Assembly (NCBI GenBank): GCA_963556495.2
Contig: OY747712.1
Location: 14,915,235-14,979,234 of the forward strand
Direction of reading: 5' to 3'
Source: Valencia hispanica
Taxonomy: Eukaryota; Chordata; Actinopteri; Cyprinodontiformes; Valenciidae
DNA length: 64,000 nt
The notes under the pieces are model-generated. The model saw only the letters and a program-made list of their open reading frames with translations, ran no database searches and had not been told where the DNA came from. Numbering within the stretch: position 1 is the stretch's first letter; each line of letters opens with the position of its first letter. The position numbers were made by a program, and so were the translations under genes. Of the stretch, positions 1-12,010 are shown piece by piece.

Positions 1-333
1 CATTTCTATGTGCACTTCACATCTGACAGACCAGGCACAGCAAAAAAAAAAAAAAAAACCCCGAAAGACATCCATTAACTATGCAAATAAATATCCCAAT
101 TTTAGTTCCTGTAATAAAAGGAAAAGAAAATCAAGCCCCCCTACAATTAAAAGTCTGATTTATCGAAAATATTATCAAACTAAACCAAGCTGTCATGTCA
201 CACCAATCAAAAGACTCATTACTCTTGTGTTAAACAGACGTACTGGGCATCATCTGGATGCAAATGCGCCTAAAAAAGAGATGGTGGATTAAAAAAATTT
301 TTTAAACGGAGACAATAAAATGACATGTCCTAC
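1..333. other. Unassigned AT-rich sequence at left edge
   Basis: This holds an A-run near 41-58 and ordinary AT-rich sequence. The open frame at 8-292 is lysine-rich because of the A-tract and shows no domain. I see no gene here. Confidence 0.5.
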
Positions 334-490
334 CAGAAATAGTGTGTGGATAATCCAAGGTCTTCATGGCGCGCTCCTGGTTCGGCTGTATTCGGTGCGC
401 CGCGCTCCGGTGCCAAGGCTGGAAGAAGAGTGGGGATTTTTACAGCTCAACACGGATTCACAATAGAGCCGACAGGGGCGGGCCAAGCGC
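334..490. promoter_or_regulatory. CpG-rich patch, possible first exon/promoter
   Basis: About 130 bases (362-490) are far richer in G+C and CpG (GGCGCGC, GTGCGCCGCGC, GGGGCGGGCC) than anything nearby. On the minus strand an ATG at 367-365 opens a short frame reading MKTLDYPHTIS, followed by a possible GT donor at 333-332 (CTG|GTAGGA). That would suit a first coding exon of a gene leaving the window to the left. On the plus strand an ATG at 366 opens a 50-codon frame beginning MARSWFGCIRC. I recognise neither peptide. The base composition is what I see; promoter function is inferred and uncertain. Confidence 0.2.
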
Positions 491-3400
491 GTTTCTGATG
501 GCGGTGATTATTAGATGAGGTGAAAAATGAGAAGTGTTATCATACTGTGTGTTACCTGCTCCAGGAATAATAAAATACCCAATTCACCACATGAGCTCGA
601 GACTCTGATAAAATTCTATAATTTATGCACAACTGCATGTGCAGCTCTTAAAATTAAAATCTTATCAAAAGCAAAGGAATGAGTGATGTATTTAATTTTT
701 CGTAAGACACTATTCAGTCTCTTAGAAAATTTGAATACCACACAATGCTTGTTTTTGTTTTTCAAAACAGAAACGGTATGGCTTACACAAACTTGTCCAG
801 CAGACATTCATTGTTACCTTCCACAAAGAGGGTAAATCAGAAGAGGTCATTGCCTAGGAAACTGACTGTTCATTGGGAGTATATTAATTTAGTGAAAGTT
901 TAGAGCAAGGAAAAAGTGTGGTAGGAACAGGGTGCATAGTCTGAAAGGAAAAGTACAATACATGTACAATATATGTCCATATTGTTTTGGGGAATTACAG
1001 AAAACTAATCTAAAGGGTGAAAATGTAATGTAACTATTTCAAGGATTGACTGTATTGCCTGTTTTAGGGATAGAAGTCAGGGATATTAATTACAGATTAT
1101 AGACATTAATACATCTTTATTTAGAAGATGGTGGACTGATTCGGAAAGAGCAGGTGCAGACAGGGAGGGGAACGGCAGTGTGACAGATTATGCTAAACTG
1201 GCAATAAAAAATGATTTTATTTCTTCTGGGGTTGAGCAGGAAAACTCATGCAAATGCTTTGTGTTTGATGTTTATCCTTGTTGATTAACAAACTGCATTA
1301 AATTATCAAAAGACAGGGAAACTGTTCTCATCCTTTTATTAAGAAATGTCCACAACACATGTGCTGTACAGTATTCACACTCAATAATTGGTTGGGGAAG
1401 TTTTGCTTGAATATCTGCATCAAGAAGATGGGGCCTGAAGGTGATCAACCTGTGGCTCTGATGAGGTTTGCAGCAAGCCAGGGTTGGTTCAATATGGACC
1501 TTTATTACGTCAGCATTGTTGGGTTTGGTGTCTTTCATGTTGGAAAATGAAATCAGCATCTCCATAAAGATTATCAGCAGAGAGAGGCATGACGTTCTCT
1601 AACATTTCCTAGTCATCTACATTCACTTTGGACCTCAAAACAAAATGGATCAACAAAGCTGGCATGATTTCTCAAATCATTACTGACTGTGGAAAATTCA
1701 CACTCGATCTTGTGCTCTGGACTCTTAATCCAGACTATGGGGTTTTAATTTAATACAAATGAAATGCAAACTTTTATCTTCTTGCATAAAGCTGATTTAT
1801 TGATATCAGTAAATAAAAATTCATTAATAATCAGTTATCTAAAGTATTTTAAATGAATAGAACTAAAATGACTTTAAAGACATGAATTCTGTTTATTTTA
1901 CATGAGAATCCAAAATAATCCCATATCTACAATCATTTATCATTATTCAATCATTTATTATTGTTTTATATAATCAATAATCATTATTTAATCATCAGTC
2001 TAAGTCTAACTCTATTTCTCGAAAGTAAACAAAAATCATACATTCAGTTTTCAAATGTATAGATTTAATCAACTACTAGAAAACATTGAGTGACAAGAAA
2101 TAAAACTTAAGTCTTTTGCTTGATTTTCTTTCAAATTTACCTTCAAAATCCCAAGTAGATTTAAAATCGCAAAAGACTGCAAAGTTGTTATTAAAAGCAG
2201 GATTTGAAACTTTTGTAGGGTCTACATTCAAGTGTTTTGGGCCCTATTATTTGTAAAAATTGACAAATTTAGCAGAAGACAGGTACTACTTCTAATCAAA
2301 ATTCTACATAAAAAACAGGCAAATTAGCAAGACAAGCTAAAGAAAGTAAGAAATATACTTTATCCTTAAACCACCTCAAAGATTACTTGTAATTGGAATG
2401 GAGAATACAACCTATAAATACATAAAGTGCACTTGAAAATCCTTCAGTGTGCAGTTTCTTTCCAGTGCAGTCTATTGCTTCTGCAGAACATCTTGGGAAT
2501 GTATATGACAAATTTCAAAGCAAGAGCAATATTTGCATATGCATTCCTCTGAAGGATGTATAAAACAGACAATGCATGTACAAATTACTGGGCTCTAGGC
2601 TCCAAATTGGACCCAGTAAAACTGAGTTCATGGAGAGGCAAATCTAAATACACTGCATCCATCAAGGTTTAATGTTTCTTCCTCTTCCTTTTCCCTGTTG
2701 GTTACATGGATGCAATTGCTTGTGTGCCCTGTCCAGCCTCACAGAATGAAATATGACAGAGTCCAGATGGATTTCACTTTGTTAAACTGAAAAAAAACCA
2801 CACACACAAAAAAAGAAAACACAGGCGGCAGCCATGCACTGGGCCGGGGAAGCGTGCATAACAAAGCTCAGAGCTAATGCTCCAGAGACTTCACAGAGCA
2901 TTTTATGACCCAGAAATGTGTTTTGTTTATGCAATAAATTAGTGGAAGGAGAAGAGAAAAACTCCAGCCTGCACGCCCCACAGTCAGGGATTCAAAGCAT
3001 ACAGTGAGACGGGAAATAATCCAGAGGGGTTTTAAAGAGCCGCCTTTAATCCCTGATGTTAACCAGTACAATAAAGGTCAGCTTTCAGTAAGCTTGTGCA
3101 GTTTAGGAAGACACAGCGGGCTTCTGACGGAGACTTAAAAACCCATTTACTTCAAACAAATGCACCAAAACATGTGGTTCTAGGATATCAAAACAAGAAA
3201 GGCAGTAGCTTTTATTAACATATAAAATATGTGAGAAGATATAAAATAAGGTCCATCATCAGCCTAAGAAAATATTCCTACTGGTGGAACATTGGAGGTG
3301 CAGATGGGACCTTAGCTTTCTCTCCTTTTTGCAAGCAACTTAAAAAGCAGCTCAATGCTAAAAGAAGTCACATTTGTTCTATTTATTTTAACCACAGTGC

Positions 3401-3600
3401 TGCTCATAAGTGTACATCCATTTTTTTTACCATGAATATTATTCAGTTTTGGCTTTTGACCATTTTTTTGCAAGTAGAATGATATAACAAGTAATTCTAT
3501 GGGCTTTGAAATACAAGAACTGGGTGAAAAAGTTGGAATTTATGGTGGATTTTCTCTAATTCATTTACAGTTAAAATAATATATACGCATGTTGAATGTT
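491..3600. other. AT-rich intergenic or intronic DNA, no gene recognised
   Basis: Ordinary AT-rich sequence. The two overlapping frames at 1272-1565 lack recognisable domains and are not supported by splice context. The segment 1880-2000 is a low-complexity ATCATTTATTATT-like stretch. Nothing else is seen. Confidence 0.5.
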
Positions 3601-4790
3601 ATTCAATTCAATTAGGTTTGTTTATATAGCGCAGATTCACAACAGATATCATCTCAAGGCCCTTTACAAGAAAAGTCATTTCAATAGTTTAGTTTAAAGT
3701 TTTAGTTAGTTTCCTATTTAAGGAATCCCAACAGATTGCATCGAATCATTGACTTGAGGTTGCGTCCCGTTGATGCAGACTTCCAACCACAGCAATCCCT
3801 CAGCAATCCCTCATACTTAGCAAGCATGTAGGGACAGTGGAGAGAAAAACCTCCCCTTTAACAGGAAGAAATATCCAGCAGAACCAGGCTCAGTACGAGC
3901 GGCCATCTGCCACAACTGTCTGGGGGTTTGAGAAGACGGAGCAGATACACAGAAAGAACATAAATAACTGATTTAAGGGTACTTTCTATATTAAAGAAAG
4001 TAAAAAGTTGATAACAGGACACAGGGGGAAGCTCAGCCACCGAGACAGAAGGAACAGAAGATCTGAAATAAGAGTACTTTCTATATTAAAGAAAGTGAAA
4101 AGTTGATAACATGATACGGAGGATGATCAGTTACTGGGAGCATCATCCCAGTCGATGCCCCCCGTCCAACAGGAGTAACTAAGCAGGATACCAGGCCAGG
4201 AGTAGCTTCTATGGAGAGAAAAACACTGAGAGAAAACAAAGTTAACAGTCGAAATAACAGCATATATTGCAATTGGAGAGTAGTAGAAAAGAAACTAGCA
4301 GAGTGAAGAAAAGTGGTCAGTCTGTCCTCCAGCAGTCTAAGCCTAAAGCAGCATAACTACAGAGCTAGCTCAGGATGACCTAAGCCACTCTAACTATAAG
4401 CTTTATCAAAAAGGAAAGTTTTAAGCCTGGCCTTAAAAGTAAACAGAGTGTCTGCCTCACGGACTAAAACTGGGAGCTGGTTCCACAGGAGAGGAGCCTG
4501 ATAACTAAAAGATCTGGCTCCCATTCTACTTCTATTGTTTTCATCCTGTAAAAGCGCACATGAGCAAAACAATGGAGGGCAAAAAACGCTATCCAGAGCT
4601 GTGCTGCCACGCCGGTTGAACAATTCCGCTGACAAAATGAAACCTAGGGATGTAGGCATTACTAATTTAGATCATCTTTGTGCAGATGATCGAAAAAGAT
4701 ACACCGCAAAGCTAACTGTATTTAGCTCAAAGCTTCCAGGCCCGTTTATAATGGCTATATATAGAGCTATGGGATGACTATCCTGAGAAT
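3601..4790 (-). mobile_element. L2-clade-like LINE, 3' end relict (minus strand)
   Basis: Read on the minus strand, 4659-4390 encodes the typical C-terminus of a fish LINE ORF2 (residues include SFSYQAPLLWNQLPVLVREA, ending LKTFLFDKAYS and a stop). It is followed by a 3' untranslated region that ends at about 3601 in GGCGCTATATAA-like sequence and an AATTGAATTGAA-type tail. The same sequence occurs on the plus strand at 21720-22660, which confirms a dispersed repeat. The 5' part is missing, as usual for non-LTR retrotransposons that insert by target-primed reverse transcription. Part of the UTR, with the motif TACTTTCTATATTAAAGAAAGT, is present twice (about 3980 and 4074). The clade name is by resemblance. 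Confidence 0.7.
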
Positions 4791-7080
4791 TTGCTGCCAG
4801 TTTCACCAGAAGGTAGCATCAACTTTTCTGTGTATTTAGCAAAATATTTGTTCTATTCATCTTTTGTACCTTCTGTACCAGTGGCCGCAAAATAGCCCCA
4901 TAGCATGATGCTGCCACTACAGCGTCACATAGCACATTGGCAGCAACAGCTCCGTTGGGGAAAATACAAACATAAACACAGAATGACACGACCAGGGGTA
5001 CTTTCTATGAAAAATAAATCAAGAGAATAAACAAAATTAAGAGTAGCAGTTCCTCCGTTGATAAGGCCATCCAGGAAACAATGGCAAAACAAAGTCGGGA
5101 GTAGTGACGGTAAACAAACTGCAATGACTATTTTTATTGCAGCAACATCCAAGCACCAGTGTGGTGTTGCCACCACATTCCTAACAGTTTGTACAACGTT
5201 CTTGGCTTCAAACACGTCATTGAGGCCAAAAACTCTGCACTAACTATATAACATCTTTCCAGAAGAAATTTGTCCTGTTTATGAGCGTATCTGTAAAATT
5301 CCGCTTTGCTTTGAAAAAGAGAACATTCTTTCTTGGTTAGCACTCCCTCAGGCCATGCCGGTGTGAGTCTTGTTTCCCTGTGGACAGCGTCAGTTTGTGA
5401 TCAGCTTGAGTCTTGCAGGCTTCTGGGTTGTTATTAAACATCTTGAGGGTGACAGAGTGGATCAGATGGTTGAAACTTGGACACAACTGGGCTTTTCCAA
5501 ATGCTTGAATGTGTGTTTACATCTGAACTGGTTTTAGAATTGATAAAGTACGCTAATAAAACCAAAGACTTGTAGACTCTGTGCCAGAAAACTAAAAAAT
5601 TTAAATAAATTCTACCATTTCTGGTAAGAAGACTGGTCAAAGATGCAACCCGAAGCCTGTTGATAGCTATAACAAAGCATGTGGTCGGGGTCGACATTTA
5701 ACCAGATCAAGTTCTTTGAAGTTTGTCGTGTGATCATTCCACGTTGGAGAAAGAAGAGTTCAAACCGGGTTCAGGCTAGCAATGTGTTATGTAAACTTCT
5801 GACTAACACCAAATACTTCAAAACAATCTCGATCAGCTTACAGAGCCCAAATACAGCATTTAGTTGTGCTAGACTGTCAGTAAAGTCTCATAACAGTCAG
5901 CTATTATCTTAAGAACATGCTTTTAATGTAGTAAGCCATGTTTTTTTAGGTTAAGAATTTGGAATATAGAGAAATAACAGGAAACTCAAAAGAGTGTTAT
6001 TGGTGGTGCTTTTTGCCGAAAAGTGGTTAATACCTTATAATATTAATGACAATGCAGGACATATTAAGGTTATAGATATTAAACAGTAGTAGGAAGCATA
6101 TAATTTGGGTGCCCTATATTGCACACTGTTGGAGAAACTAAAAAGATTTCTCCCAACTTGCCTAACGACTTTACCCTCATGTACTTAATCACATCTTATC
6201 AACACGTCCCCAGATAATTTAACTCATCTTGAGCATAGATATAAATTAGAGGAGGTTCACTGCAGGGAAAGAAATAAAAAAATTTAATATGAGAGAGGGG
6301 GAAGAGTAAAAAAACTGTGCTTTCATTATGTCACAACCTTATAGAAGTGTTCATCTTTGCGTTCAAGAGGGACAATCCCATTCGGGCTGCAGCAGCGATT
6401 CAATAATTCAATTTAGTCCTCAGTGATCACATCATGTCTGTCACGGTTATTTAAGACGCCGCTCTGCCGTCCGGTCTGCTGTGAATAATATGCTTCCCAT
6501 CGCCCTCACTCCTGTAACGGCTTTCCAATGCTCATCAGAATAAAACGGATCATCGCTCACACATCCAGGAGATCTCAGGGGAGCGTTCAGCAGAGCAGGC
6601 TCAAATACATACAGTGCCAAAACATAGTTCCTGTGATTCTCCAGTTGAAACCCAACTGCCTTCATTACTGCAGCGCAGAGGAAGACACTGGCTTTGTCCT
6701 CTAATTCTCTACTGTGGGTAAAAAGATGCTTAGAAGCTACGTCGGTCCATTTCAGAAGCTGTAGGGGCTTCATATGAGCTAATTGGAAACTTGAGACAGG
6801 GCCTCAGCGAGAGATCAACTTCCTGCAGGGGAAGCTGTCATCATTACTGCCTAAGTTGGTGCAGGAGTCAGAGGGCTCCGCAGATGAAAAGCTAAAAGCT
6901 CTGGCTCCCTTCCGATTGCGTCAGAGATGAAGATTCAGTCACTGGGAGAGATGATGGCTCATCAATTTGGCTGAAAGTGGAGTGTGGATCTGTCTTTTGT
7001 CTGCTTAGATGCACAATAACTGCCTGATGGATCCGGCTGCCATCGCCCAAGAAAGAAAATATAAAAGAAATCAGGACTTT
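4791..7080. other. Mostly unassigned; diverged UTR-like repeat near 4965-5060
   Basis: The stretch 4965-5060 resembles the LINE UTR just to the left (GGGGTACTTTCTATG, then AAATAAATCAAGAG). The rest holds no recognisable gene. A 108-codon minus-strand frame at 6447-6773 lies in slightly GC-richer DNA but has no domain I know, and its neighbours offer no splice partners. Confidence 0.35.
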
Positions 7081-7089
7081 CTCCAGGGA

Positions 7090-7440
7090 AACTACACACC
7101 TGGACACAGGAGCAGTAGTTTCGTTGCTTACACTGTCGATGAGAGAGATTGTTTAACACAATCACAAGGATAGGAGTGCTTTCAATGTAAAGATAAACAA
7201 AAAAAGAACACAAGATCAATGGTAGCAGCAGTTTAATACAGGTTACACAGACTCACAGGAGTAGGAGTACTTTCCAGAAAAACCATGAGAGTGCACAACA
7301 TTATTGGTACCAAAAGTTCAGCTAGTGAGTCCAGGGAACATGCACACCTGAACAAAGAATCACACGGCCAGGTGTACTTTCTAATGAACAAAGAAACATA
7401 AAACAAGGATGAGCTCCTCTGGAGCAGTTACTGAAAAATA
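7090..7440 (-). repeat. Diverged copies of a LINE-UTR-like unit
   Basis: Three spaced units each contain a GGAGTRCTTTC or GGTGTACTTTC core followed by A-rich sequence with AAACAAAA (near 7168, 7262 and 7371). They resemble the block at 4965-5060 and the LINE UTR at 3970-4240. They are probably fragments of the same or a related minus-strand retrotransposon 3' region. Assignment is tentative because identity is modest. Confidence 0.3.
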
Positions 7441-8605
7441 ATCTGCAATGCCCAGTTTTACTATAGCTATAACCTACCAACTCACCATTGAAAGTTTCTG
7501 CAAATTCTCCTCAACTAAACTAAACTTGAACTCTATAGAGTAAATATGACATGTTAAACACGACTTTACTGGTTGGGTTAGTTACCATAGTCACTTAGTT
7601 GATTTTATAGGTTATTTTCACATGTTGAAAAATCCTTTTGAGAACTAACATTTTGTGTTTGTTGTGGGCCAAAATACGTTATCATGAAAAAGTTAATAAT
7701 ACAAAAAGACTAATTTAATTTGGAAATATGCATCTGTTGAACTACATCTGAAAACAGTTTCTGTATCACTATTGCTTCTCAGAAAAATGCGACCATCATA
7801 AATCACAGCAAAACCTTTCCAGAGCAAAAGTTATCTGCACAACTGTCTGGTCAGGTACTGCTGGGACACGGCACTCTTTTGATGAATGAGTCTTTGGGTC
7901 CATCTGCAGGTTCTGGTGGAGGCTAGTGAGATGCGTGACGGAGCTGCGACTGATACAGGCCATGGAGACATATGGGCATTTTTCTGGTCCATCCGCTGCT
8001 ATGTTCAGCAGCCATGCGTCTCTGACAACTTGTGGAGCGTTGCAAAAGCTTGCAGCAGAAAGAGGAGCATCGGGAGTTGAGTTATGAAGAAGAAAAGATC
8101 AGGAAGGTGGTAGAGGAGAGTAGTGGGTAAACATTTGCTCCCAGCAGGTAGCCAGTCCCCCATAGTGACCTTGTTCCATTCCCTCAAGTATAAATGGCTG
8201 ATAAATGGGGGAGCAAGTACACAAACACGAATAGAGGCCAGCTTTGCCTCACATATCATGAGCTTGTAACACAAATGGGGAATCATGAGTAAAGTAGGAG
8301 ATGTGTTTTTGTAGTTGAAAAAGTCCAGGAGTCCAAAACTTTTCTTTTAGGTAGGAAATAACTTTGCACACAGAAATATTTATATGAATAGCCTTCAAAT
8401 GATTGGTGAAAGATAAACAGCAATGGTAATGTACAGAGGTTAAGCTTAAAAAATTTTTTTTTTACCCATCTGTAGCTTAAGCATGTAGGAGAATGGTGGT
8501 CCAATCCCAAAAACCAGAAGATCAAACTCCTTTACAATCTTAAACGTTTGGCCACAGACCTCATGCAGGTAAACACACTCCAGTGAATAGAAACTCAATT
8601 AGAAA
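7441..8605. other. No gene recognised
   Basis: AT-rich sequence with a slightly GC-richer patch at 7880-8080. Frames here (7886-8080 plus, 8005-8286 minus, 8283-8525 minus) have no domain, no homology I recognise and no splice support. Confidence 0.4.
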
Positions 8606-8609
8606 TAGG

Positions 8610-8950
8610 GATTCATCCATTCATTGTCTATACCTGCTTGTCCTTGCAGGGTAGTGGGGGATCTGGTGTCTATCTCCAGTGGTCATGGGGTGAGAGGCAG
8701 GGTACAGGTCGCCAGTCCACCACAGGGCAACACAGAGACACACAGGACAAACAACCGTGCTGGCAGACACTCTTACCTAAGGATAATAATGAGAGATCAA
8801 TAAAGCTAACAGCCATGTTTTTGGATTGTATGAGTACCTGGAGGGAACCCAAGTATGCATGGGAGAACATGCAAACTTCATGCAGAAAGACTCCAGGTGG
8901 GGTTTCGAACCCAGAACCTTCTTGCTGCAAGGTCACACAAATAGGAATTC
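8610..8950 (+). repeat. Teleost interspersed repeat (CATCCATTNTCTATACC family)
   Basis: Begins with TTCATCCATTCATTGTCTATACC, then CTTGTCCTTGCAGGG, CAGGTCGCCAGTCCACC and GGCAACACAGAGACACACAG. It ends with AACATGCAAACTTCATGCAG and GAACCTTCTTGCTGCAAGGTC. This is the layout of a very common fish repeat. Other, shorter copies in the window are at 24590-24745 and 40925-41080 (plus), and at 35255-35340 and 58241-58337 (minus). It codes for no protein, and the frames crossing it are incidental. Confidence 0.75.
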
Positions 8951-9389
8951 AACTCAATTAAAACATTTCTACCACGTTTCTTCAAAAATATGTCATAGCT
9001 GGCAATCTCGTAGGCAGGAAGGTTCTTTTGTAGATTCTGCTGATCTGATGAAGCCTCTGACTGAAGACGCTATGTCATAATGATGATGCACAAGGTTGTC
9101 CATCATGATCTTGATTTCATAAACCTTCTTTCCACAATCATCTCTATAGGCTCCAGAGTAGTACCCAGAACAGAACCAGCCATCTTTGTTTGCATGTTGA
9201 ACAGAGGCTGCTACCCCAACAGAAGATGGCAGAGGAGATTGCACCCTCTACAACATAGGTAGCGATAAATAGAAGATATGTACCATCTTGCTGCAAACAC
9301 TAAAGAACCAGAAGCAGAAGTTTTGTGGACATTCAAGAGGAGTTCATTGTTCCCACATGATGCCACAACGTGGTCCTACAGCTCTCCGT

Positions 9390-9670
9390 ACTAACCCTTC
9401 TGCCCTCTCTGACACATCAGACAACTGCTGAGTCATCTGATTATTTCTGCCAGACTCTGGCTTGTAGTCTGAGGTTTACAGAGTAAAAAAGGAATATTGA
9501 AAGTACAGTTCCCTGTGGTGCTCTACTGCTGCTGATCACCTAGTCGGTTTCACAAACTCTTGTCTGTACGTCAGGTAATTGTTGATCCCGACGATTGTGT
9601 TTTTCTGTAGTTTTTGACAAAGTTTATCAGACTAAATTGTGTTAAATGCACAGTGGGAAGCAGAGAACAT
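9390..9670 (-). pseudogene. Non-LTR reverse transcriptase fragment, decayed
   Basis: On the minus strand, around 9600-9480, the translation contains NNYLTYRQEFVK in one frame. A shifted frame then gives SSSRAPQGTVLSIFLFYSVN. The APQGTVLS..LF block is the reverse-transcriptase motif (GAPQGTVLSPFLF in relatives), and the preceding YLT.R.QFV block has the expected spacing. A stop and a frameshift separate the two halves, so this is a dead relict. The element family cannot be fixed from this short piece. Confidence 0.6.
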
Positions 9671-11365
9671 GAACCAAGAAGTGGTTTAACTGTGCGACCA
9701 ATCAGATTCAATCATTAAAAGGTCACAAAAAGACCTCCTAATAATTATAGACTTTTCCATAAAAAATGATTTCAGTTTACATATTTGCATGTCAAACACT
9801 GAGAACCACTTCTTGTTTAAGTGATTTTCTAATTAATGGAATGTTTTTGCCTGACAAAGGTCTAAGACTGAAACATTACATAATAAATCCTGCAAGTATA
9901 ACAACGGGAGGGAGTTTCATCTTTTAGGGATGTTACGTCTACCTTAAATTATTAATGTTCAATGTCATAATCTATCAAAACCAGTCTGAAATACTGAGCC
10001 ACCGATGGCATTCTAAATCTATGTCTTACAAGGCCATGCAAAAAGTTGAGGTTGGAGGTTGAAGTTCACATCTAAGGTGTGTGTGCTTCACTACAGAGAC
10101 CAGGTTGCCCAAAACCTAAAGAAATGGTTAAGAACAACACCAAACATCAAAAGCCTCGCTGCTCCTGAACTGCTGGTACATGAATCTTGTAAGACGAGCA
10201 GCTACAACAGAAACTGTTTTCGCCCTGTTTTAGTCTCATGGCCACATTTAGCAGAGAAGCAGAAGCTGTTGTGCAACCAGGACTAAATCAAGAGGGAGGG
10301 CTTGTAAGATGCAAGCTTCATGGGATCAGTGAGCAAGCCTTCTTTGATCTCCCATCCCAGATAATATAGGTCATCTCTTCTGGGGGGAAACAACAAAAAC
10401 CAAATCAGGTGGAAAACATTCTTCAGCCCACCTCTTTGGAGCAAGAAAGCAAAAATAAATCCAGCTACACAAGAATCATAGCTGACCTGTTTTCATGGTC
10501 TTGATCCTTGGCGATCTGAAAACAGAGGATCACAAGCCTGTTTGCAGATAAGAGGAAGAAGAATTTCTGAAATGTGAAATATTGCATCTGTCATTTCCCA
10601 TCCTGCTGCTTGTATGTGGAGCCTGTTCACAGTGGGTATCCATGGCAACTGTTTTATAATGCCTCACCAAACACCTTAGAAGAGGTTTCTTTTTATCTGG
10701 GCCAAAGGGCTGGGCCAGAGGTAGCAGAGAATCAAATAAGAGGGCAAATGTGACAGGTTGTACGTCTTTGTTGAAGGGGCTTTGCTTTGCAGAAAAGAAA
10801 TGTATATAAGAAACAATGAAGAGCTCACCCAAAGAGACAAGGGGACATCGTGTTAGGTTTAGTCATTTTTGAGGCTGCAGTTTTTGGTAACAATCATAGA
10901 AAGGCAGCCATCAGTTCATGTGCGTCAGCGAGAAACACTGGCACTGACATTCACTACACAAGAGCATGTCCTGGGTGCTGGAGGACAAGTCCAGTCATGT
11001 GGAATACAGCAGGCGTGAGCTTGATGGCAGGGTAGTGTGCGGCCAGCTGGGTCTTCTGCAGCGATGAGCCAGAGTCCATGCCAGGAGCTGACAGGACCAA
11101 TCAGGTGTTGAGCATGGGACCTTGTTCATGCATGCTAATAAGCTCGTCTGAGGATGTATCAGCAGGGTTGCGGGGTGGGGGGATGGGGGGTCTCTCATTG
11201 CTATGGATACAGCAGCAGCCACATGACATTACCTGAGCAGGTAAGCCAAGTGGAAGGAATGTGACCTTCAGTTATGCAATCATTGCTCAAATCAGCTTAA
11301 AGCTGCTGGACAAGAAGTTTAATGAAAATTGCTGACATTTGAAGAAACCTGAAAACAAAATCAAC
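9671..11365. other. No gene recognised
   Basis: Unassigned sequence. The minus frame at 10530-10832 (100 codons) and the plus frame at 10059-10286 show no domain. The patch at 10900-11230 is GC-richer with a G-run at 11174-11190, but no exon signature was found. Confidence 0.4.
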
Positions 11366-11369
11366 CATT

Positions 11370-12010
11370 GCACATTTTGTCTTATTTCAACAACATATTT
11401 TATTTGGATTTTAGATGATAAGTAGACCAAAACAAAGTAGTGAATGACTGGGAAGTGTAAGGTAAATGATGCATAATTTATGATTTCTTCTAAATAAGAA
11501 TCTAAAATTCATGACATGCATTTGCATTTAGCCTTCCATCAGTCAATATGTTGCAGATTGACATGTCACTGCAGTTACAGCTGCAAGTCTGTGAGATTGA
11601 CATTTTAACTCATGTTTGTGCAAAGTATCTTGAGTTCAGTCAGATTGTATGGAGAGCATTTCCAACATCTGTTCTTCAGTCTTGCCATAGATTTCTCAAT
11701 TGGATTTTGGTTTTAACTTTGAATGAACCATGCTAACTTATGAATATGTTTCCTCCAACCCATTTTAAGTCTTTAGCAGCCTCTAACAGGTTTTATTCCA
11801 GGATCCAGGAGGTCTTGTATTTATCTCCATCCATCTTCCCATAAACTTTCCCCAGGTTTCCTGCACCTGCTGAAGAAAAGTATCTTCACAGCATGTTGCT
11901 GCCACCGCCATGTTTCACTGCTAAGATTGTGTGCTCAGGATGATGTACAGTAGTTTCACATTGCATTTATGGCAAACTTTGAACTGGACTTCTTTTATAT
12001 TCGTTTAGCT
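11370..12010 (-). mobile_element. Tc1-like transposon relict, catalytic half (minus)
   Basis: Terminal sequence near 11410-11470 (AGACCAAAACAAAGTAG, GGGAAGTGTAAGGTAAATGATGCAT) and the block GCAGTTACAGCTGCAAGTCT (11572-11591) are hallmarks of a very abundant fish Tc1/mariner family. So is GCAGCCTCTAACAGGTTTTAT followed by CATGTTGCTGCCACCGCCATGTTTCAC (11770-11920). Read on the minus strand the last block is the decayed code for the family's KHGGGS.MLW motif, which lies between the first and second catalytic acids. No long frame survives. Homology stops at about 12010 and resumes at 12815 in the next feature. Confidence 0.75.

Noticed and set aside
1272..1565. 97-codon minus frame
   Set aside because: Cysteine and histidine residues suggested a finger, but spacing fits no known motif and an equally open frame lies on the opposite strand.
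4925..5343. Overlapping minus frames with a Cys-rich look
   Set aside because: They overlap each other and a LINE-UTR-like segment; no protein family is recognised.
6447..6773. 108-codon minus frame in slightly GC-richer DNA
   Set aside because: No domain, no homologue recognised and no matching splice partners nearby; a conserved non-coding element is possible but cannot be shown from one sequence.
8878..8935. Possible tRNA-like or SINE promoter region in the interspersed repeat
   Set aside because: GGTTTCGAACCC is reminiscent of a B box, but no matching A box at proper spacing or cloverleaf was found; kept only as part of the repeat.
10530..10832. 100-codon minus frame
   Set aside because: No domain or codon bias; the surrounding sequence lacks splice sites in a compatible phase.
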